Source: Streptomyces sp. RPT161
Lineage (GTDB): Bacteria > Actinomycetota > Actinomycetes > Streptomycetales > Streptomycetaceae
Direction of reading: 5' to 3'
Assembly (NCBI RefSeq): GCF_027533845.1
Contig: NZ_JAPZVN010000010.1
Span: 1 to 64,000, forward strand
Length of the DNA: 64,000 nt
Positions 51,304 through 59,076 of the stretch are shown here, one piece after another. Below the pieces are notes generated by a model that was not told the DNA's origin, did no database searches, and saw only the letters and a list, made by a program, of their open reading frames with translations. Positions within the stretch are counted from its first letter, which is position 1. Every line of letters begins with the position of its first letter. A program made the position numbers and the translations under genes.

Positions 51304-52077
51304 ATGTGCGCCTGCTACGTATACGGCGTGGTCCGGGAATCCGACACCGCCACCGCACTCGGAGACCTGCCCGCAGTCGGCAACCCCAACGCGCCCGTGA
51401 CATTCGTCCCGCACCGCGCCATCGCCGCGGTGGTGAGTGAAATACCCACCGACCGGCCGCTCGGTGCGCCGGAAGACCTACAGGCCCATGCCAGAGTGCT
51501 CAACACCCTGGCTGCCGCAGAGGCGCCCGTGCTGCCGTTCCGCTTCGGCACAGTAGTGGAGGACGCGCAGTCGGTCGCAGAGAATGTACTCGCCAGCGGC
51601 TACGACGCCTTCGTTGCCGCTTTGGAGCGTTTGAAAGGCTGTGCACAGTTCACGTTGAAGGCGCAGTACAACCAAGAGGCAGTATTGCGTGAAGTGCTGG
51701 ACGAGCGGCCCGACATCGTGAAGTTGCGGGAAGAGCTAGAGAAGTTGTCCGGCGAGGCTGGCTACTATCAGCGGATCGAACTGGGCCAGCTCGTGGCGGA
51801 AGCTGTCGCCGCCAAGGGTGACGCGGACGCGGCCTTGGTCCAAAAGTGCTTGGCGCCCTCGGCGGTCGCGACGGCCGTGTCGGAGTCCTCATCGGAGGAC
51901 GGCCTCGTGGATGCTTCCTTCTTGGTGGAGGACGCGCGCCGAACGGACTTCGAAGAAGCCGCAGAGGACCTGGCCCGTCGCTTGCACGGCAGGCTCCGGC
52001 TCCAGTTGTTGGGGCCGCTCGCGCCGTACGACTTCGTGGCGAATGCCATGGGCGACCGCGGGGAGGAAGAAGGTTAA
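51304..52077 (+). CDS. gvpF: gas vesicle protein GvpF/GvpL family, first copy
   Basis: This 257-aa GvpF/L protein opens with CYVYGVVRESDTATALGDLPAVG. It contains the family's LPFRFGTVVED block near residue 80 and LKAQYNQEAVLREV near 120. The ending, GRLRLQLLGPLAPYDF, is typical. GvpF is thought to bind GvpA and help nucleate or chaperone vesicle growth. Length and both domains appear complete. It is placed between gvpA and gvpG, the same neighbourhood as in other streptomycete clusters, and its stop lies two bases before the gvpG ATG, which suggests translational coupling. Confidence 0.92.
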   Translation: MCACYVYGVVRESDTATALGDLPAVGNPNAPVTFVPHRAIAAVVSEIPTDRPLGAPEDLQAHARVLNTLAAAEAPVLPFRFGTVVEDAQSVAENVLASGYDAFVAALERLKGCAQFTLKAQYNQEAVLREVLDERPDIVKLREELEKLSGEAGYYQRIELGQLVAEAVAAKGDADAALVQKCLAPSAVATAVSESSSEDGLVDASFLVEDARRTDFEEAAEDLARRLHGRLRLQLLGPLAPYDFVANAMGDRGEEEG

Positions 52078-52079
52078 GC

Positions 52080-52331
52080 ATGGGGTTGATCACTGGATTG
52101 CTCACCTTGCCGCTCGCGCCGGTCCGTGGCGTGATCTGGGTTGCCGAGCAGGTGCGTGACGAGGCCCTTCGGCAGACCGAGAACCCGAAGGCGCTGCGTC
52201 GGCGCTTGGCTGAGGTCGAGCGAGCACGGGACGCCGGAGAGATCCCTGAGGACGAGGCCGCTCGCCTGCAGGAGGACCTTGTGCGCCGCTTGCTGGCATC
52301 TGGGCCGCCGCTCGGCGGCCTGGAGGTGTGA
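52080..52331 (+). CDS. gvpG: gas vesicle protein GvpG
   Basis: This 83-aa GvpG protein opens MGLITGLLTLPLAPVRGVIWVAEQV, the conserved hydrophobic GvpG start. A charged helix follows (LRRRLAEVERARDAGEIPEDEAARLQEDLV). It is a small accessory protein needed for vesicle assembly, with probable helix-mediated contacts to GvpF and GvpL. The length is normal for the family. It begins two bases after the gvpF stop and ends three bases before the gvpO start. Confidence 0.93.
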   Translation: MGLITGLLTLPLAPVRGVIWVAEQVRDEALRQTENPKALRRRLAEVERARDAGEIPEDEAARLQEDLVRRLLASGPPLGGLEV

Positions 52332-52334
52332 GTC

Positions 52335-52802
52335 GTGCCCCGAGCAGGCAACGGGGGCCCGAGCGACTCCTCGCGCCACCGCCGCGACAGTCAAGACGCG
52401 CGGCGCCCCGCCTCCCGCAGGAAGGCGGCGCAAGGACGCGCGGAAGACTACGAGCGAAATACCCGGCGAGCAGGTTTGGAGCCCGTCGGCCACAACGAGA
52501 ACGAGGAGGACAAGGCCGAGAAGGCGCACCACCGCCAGCACTCGGCGATCACCGCACGGAAGGCGGCAAAGTGCGCCGCCGAGCAGGTGGCGGGCCTCAC
52601 CGGGCGGCAGCCCGAGAGCGTGACGTCACTGGAACGGACCGACAACGGATGGCGCGTCGGCATCGAGGTCGTCGAGTCCCACCGGATACCGGATTCCACG
52701 GACATCCTCGCGGTGTATCGCGTCGAGGTGGACGACCGGGGCGAGCTCATCTCGTACGGCCGTTCCGACCGGTACTACCGCGGCCGAGCAGAGGAGAAGT
52801 GA
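52335..52802 (+). CDS. gvpO: gas vesicle protein GvpO
   Basis: This 155-aa protein has a disordered, charged N-terminal half. The GvpO domain at about 70-150 reads KCAAEQVAGLTGRQPESVTSLERTDNGWRVGIEVVESHRIPDSTDILAVYRVEVDDRGELISYGRSDRYYRG. GvpO is a conserved assembly or regulatory accessory protein in haloarchaeal and actinobacterial clusters. The start is GTG, three bases after gvpG. In the S. coelicolor-type order I remember, gvpO is the first gene of the cluster; here it lies between gvpG and gvpJ. Confidence 0.92.
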   Translation: MPRAGNGGPSDSSRHRRDSQDARRPASRRKAAQGRAEDYERNTRRAGLEPVGHNENEEDKAEKAHHRQHSAITARKAAKCAAEQVAGLTGRQPESVTSLERTDNGWRVGIEVVESHRIPDSTDILAVYRVEVDDRGELISYGRSDRYYRGRAEEK

Positions 52803-52805
52803 GGT

Positions 52806-53249
52806 ATGAGTCAGCAGCCGGTGTGGAGCGGCGTCAGCAGAAGTCCTGCAACCTCACGTGAGGTGGCCCACCCGCAGCCGGCGAACCTGGCCGACATCCT
52901 TGAACGTGTCCTTGACAAGGGAATCGTCATCGCTGGGGACATCCGAATCAACCTCCTCGACATCGAGCTCTTGACGATCAAGATCCGGCTGATCGTTGCC
53001 TCTGTGGACAGGGCTCGCGAGATGGGCATCGACTGGTGGGAACACGATCCGTCGCTGTCTTCCGGAAAGCGCGATGTGCTTGAGGAGAACCGTCGTCTTC
53101 GCCAACGCATCGGTGAGCTCCAAGCGGGGCGGAACACGCAATCTGACGGTGCGATCGAGTCCGGGGGGCGACAGGCCGAGGAAGAGGCGCCACACCAGCG
53201 CCCGGACGACGAAGGAACCTCCGAGCAGAGCGGAGACGCGTCACCATGA
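52806..53249 (+). CDS. gvpJ: GvpA-family minor protein GvpJ
   Basis: This 147-aa protein has a GvpA-like core at about residues 25-75: NLADILERVLDKGIVIAGDIRINLLDIELLTIKIRLIVASVDRAREMGIDWW. The DRAREMGIDWW ending of the core is a mark of GvpJ-type minor proteins, which are thought to cap or nucleate vesicles. An acidic, Gln-rich tail follows. A short coiled coil (VLEENRRLRQRIGELQAG) follows the core. It overlaps gvpL by an ATGA junction. Confidence 0.88.
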   Translation: MSQQPVWSGVSRSPATSREVAHPQPANLADILERVLDKGIVIAGDIRINLLDIELLTIKIRLIVASVDRAREMGIDWWEHDPSLSSGKRDVLEENRRLRQRIGELQAGRNTQSDGAIESGGRQAEEEAPHQRPDDEGTSEQSGDASP

Positions 53250-54037
53250 CCGAAGACTTCGCAGTCTGGCTCTATGCGGTGGTCCCTGCCACACAGTGCG
53301 TGCAGACCACCGAGCTGACGGGCGTCGCGAGTGGGCCGGTGCGCCTCATCGCGGGGGAGGGCGTTTCGGCTGTCGTCGGATCCGTCCCGTTGAGTGACTT
53401 CGCGGAAGAACCCTTGCGGAACCACCTGGAGGATCTGTCCTGGCTGGAACAGACCGCTCGCGCACATCACCAAGTGATTGATGCGGTGGGCAACACAGGA
53501 GACGTGGTCCCCTTGCGGTTCGCCACGATCTACCACGACGACTCTGCTGTCAAAGACGTCCTGATGGAGCGCGCCGCCGATTTCGAAGCGGCCCTGGAGC
53601 GCGTTAGGGGGCGTACTGAGTGGGGAGTCAAGGCCTATGTAGACCCGGATGCACTCCCCACAACTCCCGAGCAATCCGGGGCGGATGACAGCCCCGGAAC
53701 TGCCTACCTCCTGCGTCGCAGAGCACAGCGGCAGGGACAGCAAGATGCGCAGCAGCGCGCGCTCCAGCGTGCGGAAGAGATCCGGACAGCGCTGAAGGAG
53801 GTGGCCACCCGCACCGTACAGCACCCGCCACAGGACGCTCGGCTCGCCCAGTACCGGGGGTGGATGGTCCTCAATGACTCCTACCTGGTCGATGACGATC
53901 GCGCCCAACAGTTCGCGGCACTGGTGACCTCATGTGACGCACGCTTCCCCGAGGTGCGACTGGAACTCAGCGGTCCCTGGCCGGCCTACTCCTTCACCGG
54001 GGACGAGGAAGAAGTGCAGCAGGGAGATACCACGTGA
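53246..54037 (+). CDS. gvpL: gas vesicle protein GvpF/GvpL family, second copy
   Basis: This 263-aa GvpF/L protein opens FAVWLYAVVPATQC. It has the VVPLRFATIYHDD block near residue 85, GVKAYVDPDALP near 128, a long charged helix (about 150-190), and the typical ending VRLELSGPWPAYSF. It is clearly diverged from the first GvpF/L copy. By position between gvpJ and gvpS it corresponds to gvpL of streptomycetes. ATGA and GTGA overlaps at both ends imply one tightly coupled translation unit. Confidence 0.9.
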   Translation: MTEDFAVWLYAVVPATQCVQTTELTGVASGPVRLIAGEGVSAVVGSVPLSDFAEEPLRNHLEDLSWLEQTARAHHQVIDAVGNTGDVVPLRFATIYHDDSAVKDVLMERAADFEAALERVRGRTEWGVKAYVDPDALPTTPEQSGADDSPGTAYLLRRRAQRQGQQDAQQRALQRAEEIRTALKEVATRTVQHPPQDARLAQYRGWMVLNDSYLVDDDRAQQFAALVTSCDARFPEVRLELSGPWPAYSFTGDEEEVQQGDTT

Positions 54038-54288
54038 GTACTTCGCGCGGCGAGGACTTGCCCAACGCGACGCCTCCCGCACTCCGGGGCCGACAAGTAG
54101 CTCTCGTCGACCTGCTCGACCGTGTGCTAGCCGGAGGTGTCGTCATCGCCGGAGAGATCACCCTGTCCATCGCCGATGTCGACCTCGTGCGGGTCTCCCT
54201 CCGCGCGCTCGTAGCGTCAGTGCGCGCAGCTTCAAGGCCGGACAGAGGCCGCCTCCCCGAGGAACTCCAAGAAGGAACCTCACGGTGA
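54034..54288 (+). CDS. gvpS: GvpA-family minor protein GvpS
   Basis: This 84-aa protein carries a short GvpA-like core: VALVDLLDRVLAGGVVIAGEITLSIADVDLVRVSLRALVASVRAA. It has almost no tail, unlike GvpA and GvpJ in this cluster. GvpS-type proteins are minor, probably shell-associated. The start is GTG inside the gvpL stop, and its own stop overlaps the gvpK GTG, so translation is coupled on both sides. Confidence 0.88.
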   Translation: MSTSRGEDLPNATPPALRGRQVALVDLLDRVLAGGVVIAGEITLSIADVDLVRVSLRALVASVRAASRPDRGRLPEELQEGTSR

Positions 54289-54701
54289 CCGGCATCGGCG
54301 ACAACAAGCCACGGCGCGACTCAGCAGCCGATGGCGACGAACGCAGCGAAGAGCCAGAACTGTCTGAAGGCACTGTAGTCGGCCGCCGAACTGGCGTCGA
54401 CCACGAGCCAGGAGTGGGCCGACGTGTCGCTATGGATCGTGAGTCGGTCGAGCGTGGGCTGGCGGGTCTGGTCCTGACCATTATTGAACTTCTACGGCAA
54501 CTGATGGAGCGTCAAGCGCTACGTCGCATCGACGAGGGCGACCTGACCGGACAGCAGGTCGAGGAGATCGGACTCACTTTGATGGCACTGGAGGAGCGGA
54601 TGACCGAGCTGCGCGAGCACTTCGGCCTGTCACCGGAAGACCTGAACATTGACCTTGGCCCGCTGGGCCCGCTTCTGCCCTGGGACCCCGGAACCGAATG
54701 A
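54285..54701 (+). CDS. gvpK: gas vesicle protein GvpK
   Basis: This 138-aa protein has a GvpK domain in its second half: VERGLAGLVLTIIELLRQLMERQALRRIDEGDLTGQQVEEIGLTLMALEERMTELREHFGLSPEDLNIDLGPLGPLL. The first 50 residues are polar and probably disordered. GvpK is a conserved assembly accessory of gas-vesicle clusters. The GTG start overlaps the gvpS stop, and family homology begins well inside, so an upstream start is not supported. It is the last gene of the operon; a transposase remnant begins within 20 bp of its stop and no terminator is obvious. Confidence 0.92.
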   Translation: MTGIGDNKPRRDSAADGDERSEEPELSEGTVVGRRTGVDHEPGVGRRVAMDRESVERGLAGLVLTIIELLRQLMERQALRRIDEGDLTGQQVEEIGLTLMALEERMTELREHFGLSPEDLNIDLGPLGPLLPWDPGTE

Positions 54702-54714
54702 CTTTGGTGGCTGG

Positions 54715-55564
54715 GATGTGACACGCTGCGCCACCAACTGCTGGGTCGGCAGCGCCAGATCGGCAAGCCCACACTCGCCGACACCGACCGCGCCGTGCTC
54801 GCTGGCCTCCTTCACCACCTCTCCGCCGACAAGCTGCGGCGCCTCCTTCATACGGTCCCGGGGCCGTTGTGCGGCCTGATATGCGCCATCCGAGGTGAAG
54901 GTGGCCGCATCCACGGTCTGGGTGAAGGACGCCGGCATCCCGCCAACTTCCAGGCGTGTCTCTGCTACCTGGACGGACTTTCTGCGCTCGCAAGCGGAGG
55001 CACTCCTGGCGTGTGACTTCTTCGAGACCGTGACCTTGACCGGGGCTCGGCTGTACGTGTTCGCAGTGATCGAGCATGCAACCGGAAGATCCGGGTTCTC
55101 GGTGCGACCGCGCATCCCACCGCCTCCTGGGTGGTGCAGGCCGCCAGGAACCTCGTCATGGACCTTGAGGACGCCGGATGCCGGGCGCGCTACATGATCA
55201 GGGACCGGGACGGGAAGTTTTCCGGCACTGTTCGACGCGATCCTCAATGATGCGGGCATCAAGGTCGTACTCACCGGAGCCCGCATGCCCCGCATGAACT
55301 CCATCATGGAAAGGTGGGTGCAAACCTGTCGACGCGAGCTGCTGGACCGCACCCTGGTCTGGAACCAGCCCCACCTGCTCCACGCGTTGCGCGAGTTCGA
55401 GCACTTCTACAACGAGTACAGGCCACACCGAGGGCTCACCAACGCCCGCCCGCTACACCCACTCCCCCAACCGGTCACCGAACGGTGGCAAACTACCCAC
55501 CCCGACATTCGAAGGCGTGAACGCCTGGGCGGCCTCCTCCACGAGTACCGAGATGCGTCCTGAC
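54715..55564 (+). pseudogene. integrase-core transposase remnant downstream of gas-vesicle genes
   Basis: Pieces in several frames give the N-terminal region (LRHQLL, KPTLADTDRAVLAGLLHHL, about 54730-54860) and the linker (STVWVKDAGIPPTSRR, FLRSQAEALLACDFFETV, about 54910-55035). The core follows (RKIRVLGATAHPTASWVVQAARNLVMDLEDAG, RYMIRDRDGKF), then the C-terminus (RRELLDRTLVWNQPHLLHALREFEHFYNEYRPHRG, RRRERLGGLLHEYR). An internal deletion and at least two frameshifts (near 55085 and 55215) inactivate it. It shares its C-terminal motifs and orientation with the remnant at 45834-46246. Confidence 0.78.
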
Positions 55565-55868
55565 CTCGACGGATGAGGTATTCGGCAATCGCACCCTCAG
55601 CACCCCCACCCCGATGCCGCCCGCGGCCAGTTCAAAGGACCGACCTCCAGCAGGCCCTCCAGGAGGCCCGTCCAGGGGAGGCCGGTGCCGGGCCCAGGCC
55701 ATGGCCCGCCGAGCACACGATGAGCCAGCCGAGAGCCATGGCGCCGGTGGCAGCCGCAGTCAACTCGGCGTAGGGGCAGGGACAGCAGCATGTACTGGGC
55801 GCCTGCCTCCTACACGCGAGAGCAGCGCAGCCGTCGGCCCCAACCCGCCGTCGGCCCTCAAGCTGCGG
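55565..55868. other. 304-bp stretch with no recognised feature
   Basis: There is no protein-like frame, hairpin with T tract or repeat of note. It separates the transposase remnant from the minus-strand pair of small genes. Confidence 0.6.
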
Positions 55869-56063
55869 CTAGTCAGGGGTGGGTGGCGGCCACGGCGACG
55901 AGGTCGTCGTGGTGGTCGCCTGCGGCTTGCGGTACGCGAAGTACGCGGCGTCTTCGAACGCGGCGATAATCCTGCCGTCGTCGTCAGTGCGCGGAAAGAA
56001 GTGCGCCGCCAAGGCCAGGGCGACCAGCAGCCCGGCCTGCTCTACTGTCAGTTCGTCGCTCAC
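55869..56063 (-). CDS. small hypothetical ORF overlapping the SUKH/nuclease gene
   Basis: This 64-aa frame starts at GTG inside the 3' end of the upstream gene. It reads SDELTVEQAGLLVALALAAHFFPRTDDDGRIIAAFEDAAYFAYRK, then a Thr/Pro-rich end. The composition is more protein-like than the overlapping end of the neighbour, so either translation is coupled or a frameshift separates what was one protein. I know no family for it. No catalytic motif is seen. Confidence 0.4.
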   Translation of the reverse strand: MSDELTVEQAGLLVALALAAHFFPRTDDDGRIIAAFEDAAYFAYRKPQATTTTTSSPWPPPTPD

Positions 56064-56592
56064 CGGGCAGCACCCGCTTGACGGTCTCGACGACCAGTTC
56101 AAGGAAGTCCGTAGCGGTGGCGGCCTTCATCCCGTGCCGCCGACACCCCTCGGTGAGCTGGCGTATCTGGCTCTCGCGGTGGTCGGGCACGAGGATCCAT
56201 CCGGCCTTGCCCTTGTCCCCGCCGTCCGCCCGCAACTTGCTGACCAGGTGGTTCGACCACCGGTAGTCCTTAAAGTCCACGGCGAAGAGAGTCTGTTGCT
56301 TCTCCCCGTCTCCACGCGCGATCAGCATGTCGGGCTCGTCGAAGTCCCCCATCTCCGCTGTGTACCGAGCGTTGTCCGTTTCCTCCCGCACGGGAGAAGA
56401 GGGGATATAGACCTCGATCCCTTCGCCGTAGACCTCCATGTAGACCCGGTAGTCGTCGGGAAAGCCGTGGCCGTAGTCGACCATCTGCGTCCAGTCGATG
56501 ATGTTCCCGCCACTGATCGGTGGGGCAACCAGAGCCCGAAGCCCGCGGACCACCTCCGCCGGGGAAGTCATCCCCTCAGACTCGCCGCCCAC
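55984..56592 (-). CDS. SUKH (SMI1/KNR4)-like start fused to PD-(D/E)XK-like nuclease domain
   Basis: This 202-aa frame has two unlike parts. Residues 10-65 (LRALVAPPISGGNIIDWTQM, FPDDYRVYMEVYGEGIEVYI) resemble the first third of a SUKH-superfamily immunity domain. Residues 85-172 (EPDMLIARGDGEKQQTLFAVDFKDYRW, then DKGKAGWILVPDHRESQIRQLTEG) look like a PD-(D/E)XK nuclease core, with P87-D88 and D106-x-K108. The last 25 residues are Arg/Gly-rich and may be out of frame. The GTG at 56592 is chosen because AGGAG lies six bases upstream; an ATG at 56571 has a poor site. It may be a true fusion, or two truncated genes joined by recombination near insertion sequences. Confidence 0.55.
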   Translation of the reverse strand: MGGESEGMTSPAEVVRGLRALVAPPISGGNIIDWTQMVDYGHGFPDDYRVYMEVYGEGIEVYIPSSPVREETDNARYTAEMGDFDEPDMLIARGDGEKQQTLFAVDFKDYRWSNHLVSKLRADGGDKGKAGWILVPDHRESQIRQLTEGCRRHGMKAATATDFLELVVETVKRVLPGERRTDSRAGRAAGRPGLGGALLSAH

Positions 56593-56956
56593 GTCACTCT
56601 CCTGATCACGTGCACCAGACCGCGCTGCCTCATGCGCGCACGTGACCACAACTGAGCCGAGGATTCCGACGTCAAGCCTTCGCCGAGGACAGTCCAGCGT
56701 GCGACACCCGAGATCGGACTTCCCTCGAAGCGAGCCGCAACCGTCGGAAAACGCCGTAGGAGTACACCTGCTCGACCAGGCCAAGAATGCCTACCAACCA
56801 TCTCCGAGAGCTGGGTCGAGCTTCAAGAACGCCGTCGCCGAGTAAGGCGCCCCCTTGGAATCGACGTTGAAGTTGACGCCCCAACTCACCCACCGCGCGA
56901 GGCCGTTCGTGATCGCGGTTTCGGTCCCCCCGGTGGCCCCGGCACTGGTCCACCTC
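56593..56956. other. 364-bp intergenic stretch
   Basis: No protein-like frame is seen on either strand. It contains the upstream region of the SUKH/nuclease gene, including its AGGAG site, and the end of the Asp23/AmaP operon lies to the right. No clear promoter or terminator was found. Confidence 0.5.
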
Positions 56957-57535
56957 TCATCCGATGCGACCGCCTGCGGGGCGGGGGGTAATGTCCAGGC
57001 GGATCCGGGCGGGCAGGTCCTCTTGGTCGAGGACGCGTCGTAGGTGGGTCAGGGCTTGTTGTTCGATCCTGGCGCGGATGGGGCGGGGGTCGGCGTCGGC
57101 GGCGAGGGTGATGCGCAGGTCGAGGCGAGGGTGGCGGGAGCTGTGGATGAGACGGGCACGTGCGCGGTGGACGCCTCGGTACGACTGCAGTTCGTCCTCC
57201 AGTGCGTCGGTGACCGCGACGGCGCTCAGTCGGGTCGCGCCCCGGCTGAGGTCGGCCTCAAGGGCGATGGTCCGCACTCCTGCCCGCCGTAGCTGAGCCA
57301 GGGCCCATACCAGGCCGGCGACGGCTAGCAGGGCGGCTGCGGCGCCGACTGCGGGCCATACCCAGCCCGAGGCCGCCGCGTAGTGACGTTCACCGGGGAC
57401 GAGCAGTGCGGCGTCCGGACCGGCCGCGCCGAAGAACCCAGTGCCACGTAGCAGAGCCAGCACGCCGCCAGCCAGCAGCACCAGGCCGACCAGGGCCAGT
57501 GCGATCCGGTTGATGCGGTGCGGGGGACGGTTCAT
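56957..57535 (-). CDS. alkaline-shock membrane anchor protein (AmaP-like)
   Basis: This 192-aa protein has two membrane segments (about 9-30 and 56-80). A cytoplasmic domain follows (AVAVTDALEDELQSYRGVHRARARLIHSSRHPRLDLRITLAADADP, ending LRRVLDQEDLPARIRLDI). AmaP-type proteins hold Asp23 at the membrane in Gram-positive bacteria. It is the last gene of a six-gene operon, overlapping the gene before it by ATGA. The layout suggests an anchor for the Asp23-like proteins encoded upstream in the same operon. Confidence 0.82.
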   Translation of the reverse strand: MNRPPHRINRIALALVGLVLLAGGVLALLRGTGFFGAAGPDAALLVPGERHYAAASGWVWPAVGAAAALLAVAGLVWALAQLRRAGVRTIALEADLSRGATRLSAVAVTDALEDELQSYRGVHRARARLIHSSRHPRLDLRITLAADADPRPIRARIEQQALTHLRRVLDQEDLPARIRLDITPRPAGGRIG

Positions 57536-58068
57536 GGCCGTCTCCCGGTGGTGCGCACTTTCACGGTCACCCGGTACTCGCGGTCGGTGCGCAGCGCCTC
57601 CAACCGCTCGTGGACCGCGTCGCGGACCAGGTCGTGCAGTTGCTCGATGCTGCGCCGCGGTGTGGTGGCCTTGACCTTGACCCGGCGGCGGCCGATCCGT
57701 GTGTGGTGGGCGTCAACGCCGTCGATCTGCCCTACGGCCTCGGCCACGCTCCGGCACAGGCCGCGCCGTGTGGCGACGGTGCGGGTGTGTTCGTCCGCGC
57801 TGAGGAGCGGGACCAGGCGGCGCCGACCGCGGGAGGCTGCCGCGCGCAGCAGGAGCAGGCCCAGGACGGCGATCGCGGCCGCCACCGCCATGACCGTGAT
57901 GTCGCCCCAGTGGCTATCTGCGAGGTGTGTGGCCAGGGCCTGCTGCGGCCAGACCGTTGTGGGGTGGCCTGCTGCCACCGCGATCACGTCGATGAGCACG
58001 CTCGTGCCGGCCGCGGTCAGCACCAGGGCGGTTAGCGCGCACAGGATCCGGTGCCCGACGCCGCTCAT
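57532..58068 (-). CDS. membrane protein of the Asp23 operon (DUF6286-like)
   Basis: This 178-aa protein has two hydrophobic segments (about 8-33 and 54-75). A soluble domain follows (RTVATRRGLCRSVAEAVGQIDGVDAHHTRIGRRRVKVKATTPRRSIEQLHDLVRDAVHERLEAL). The two-helix plus alpha/beta layout resembles the DUF6286 proteins found in streptomycete Asp23 operons. It overlaps both neighbours by ATG/TGA junctions. It probably sits in the membrane beside the AmaP-like protein; no enzyme motif is present. Confidence 0.72.
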   Translation of the reverse strand: MSGVGHRILCALTALVLTAAGTSVLIDVIAVAAGHPTTVWPQQALATHLADSHWGDITVMAVAAAIAVLGLLLLRAAASRGRRRLVPLLSADEHTRTVATRRGLCRSVAEAVGQIDGVDAHHTRIGRRRVKVKATTPRRSIEQLHDLVRDAVHERLEALRTDREYRVTVKVRTTGRRP

Positions 58069-58478
58069 CCCATCCTCCGCGCCGGCCGCGGCGGTGGCGG
58101 CAGCCGTGCGACGTCGATGTCGACGTGGTCCACGTGCAGACCGGTCAGGTGTTCCACTCGGTCAATGACATGGGCGCGTAGCCGGCGGGTGGTGGCGCGC
58201 GCTGAGTCCGCCCAGATGAGGGAGACGGTGATGGTCAGGCCGGTGACGTGGCCGTCGACCCAAGCCGTCACCCGCGCCGGTCGGTCCATGCCGCGATGTC
58301 CGAAGGGCATTCCCAGCACCCGGGGCACATCACCGCCGATCCATTCGGACTCCTGCACCACCCGGGCCGCGATCTTCTCCACCACCCGTTCGGCAATTAC
58401 GGTTCGGCCCGGGCCGCCTGCTGGACCAAACGCCTGATCCTGCGGCGCGCCAGTGGCGCCGCCGGGGGGGCCGTTCAC
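58065..58478 (-). CDS. Asp23/Gls24-family protein, second copy
   Basis: This 137-aa protein has an Asp23 core: RTVIAERVVEKIAARVVQE near the start, ARVTAWVDGHVTGLTITVSLIWADSARATTRRLRAHVIDRVEHLTGLHVDHVDIDVARL to the end. The N-terminal 25 residues are Gly/Pro-rich. The GTG at 58478 overlaps the stop of the small membrane protein gene, which supports that start. Asp23 proteins form membrane-associated assemblies during envelope or alkaline stress. Confidence 0.82.
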   Translation of the reverse strand: MNGPPGGATGAPQDQAFGPAGGPGRTVIAERVVEKIAARVVQESEWIGGDVPRVLGMPFGHRGMDRPARVTAWVDGHVTGLTITVSLIWADSARATTRRLRAHVIDRVEHLTGLHVDHVDIDVARLPPPPRPARRMG

Positions 58479-58678
58479 ACCCGCGTCCGGGAGCGGTGGA
58501 TACCGGCGCGGTAGGCATCGCGGGATGCCCGCAGGTCGAATCCTCCCTCGACGATCCAGCCGACGAGCAGGCCGGCCAGCCCCACGACCAGGACCACGAC
58601 GAAGGCGACGATGCCGCCGAAGACACCGGCGAAGCCCAGAGCCACACCAAAGCCCAGGCCGAGAGCGGTAGGAGTCAC
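58475..58678 (-). CDS. small two-segment membrane protein of the Asp23 operon
   Basis: This 67-aa product has a long hydrophobic stretch (LGLGFGVALGFAGVFGGIVAFVVVLVVGLAGLLVGWIVEGG), probably two membrane helices, and a short basic C-terminus. It occupies the place of DUF2273-type small proteins in Asp23 operons. The GTG at 58678 has GAGG about six bases upstream; an earlier GTG at 58690 lacks a site. It is probably a scaffold for Asp23-like proteins at the membrane. Confidence 0.7.
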   Translation of the reverse strand: MTPTALGLGFGVALGFAGVFGGIVAFVVVLVVGLAGLLVGWIVEGGFDLRASRDAYRAGIHRSRTRV

Positions 58679-58731
58679 AGCGCACCTCACAGCAGAAATA
58701 GCGGAAGTAAACAGGCAGCGGCTGGCGAGCC

Positions 58732-59076
58732 TTATCCGTCGGGAGGCAGATCGCCGAGGTCCAGGTCCTCGATGACCACGTCCACCATCGCTCCTGGGGC
58801 GACGGCGGCCACGGCGTCGCGCACCTGCACCCCGATCTCCGCCATCGTATGGCCGTGACGGCCGACCACGTGCACGCGCACCGCTTCTCCTGCGACCTGC
58901 ACCCCGGCCACGCGCCGCCCCGGCAGACAGGCAGCTGCGGCGCCGACTGGGCCCGCGGACAGACGGCTGACCGCCGGACAGCCGCCAGCGGCGGCCGCGA
59001 TCGCGTCCGGGTCCCGTTCGAGCGCTGGCGAGGCTTCGGCCGCGGCAGCGGGGCCGGATATCTGGGATCGCCTCAT
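58732..59076 (-). CDS. short Asp23-like protein
   Basis: This 114-aa protein has an Ala-rich N-terminal half and a C-terminal half that resembles the last strands of Asp23 domains (VRVHVVGRHGHTMAEIGVQVRDAVAAVAPGAMVDVVIEDLDLGDLPPDG). The usual N-terminal helix is degraded or replaced. The ATG overlaps the stop of the first Asp23 gene by ATGA. Its role is likely to modulate or assemble with the full-length Asp23 proteins. Confidence 0.68.
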   Translation of the reverse strand: MRRSQISGPAAAAEASPALERDPDAIAAAAGGCPAVSRLSAGPVGAAAACLPGRRVAGVQVAGEAVRVHVVGRHGHTMAEIGVQVRDAVAAVAPGAMVDVVIEDLDLGDLPPDG

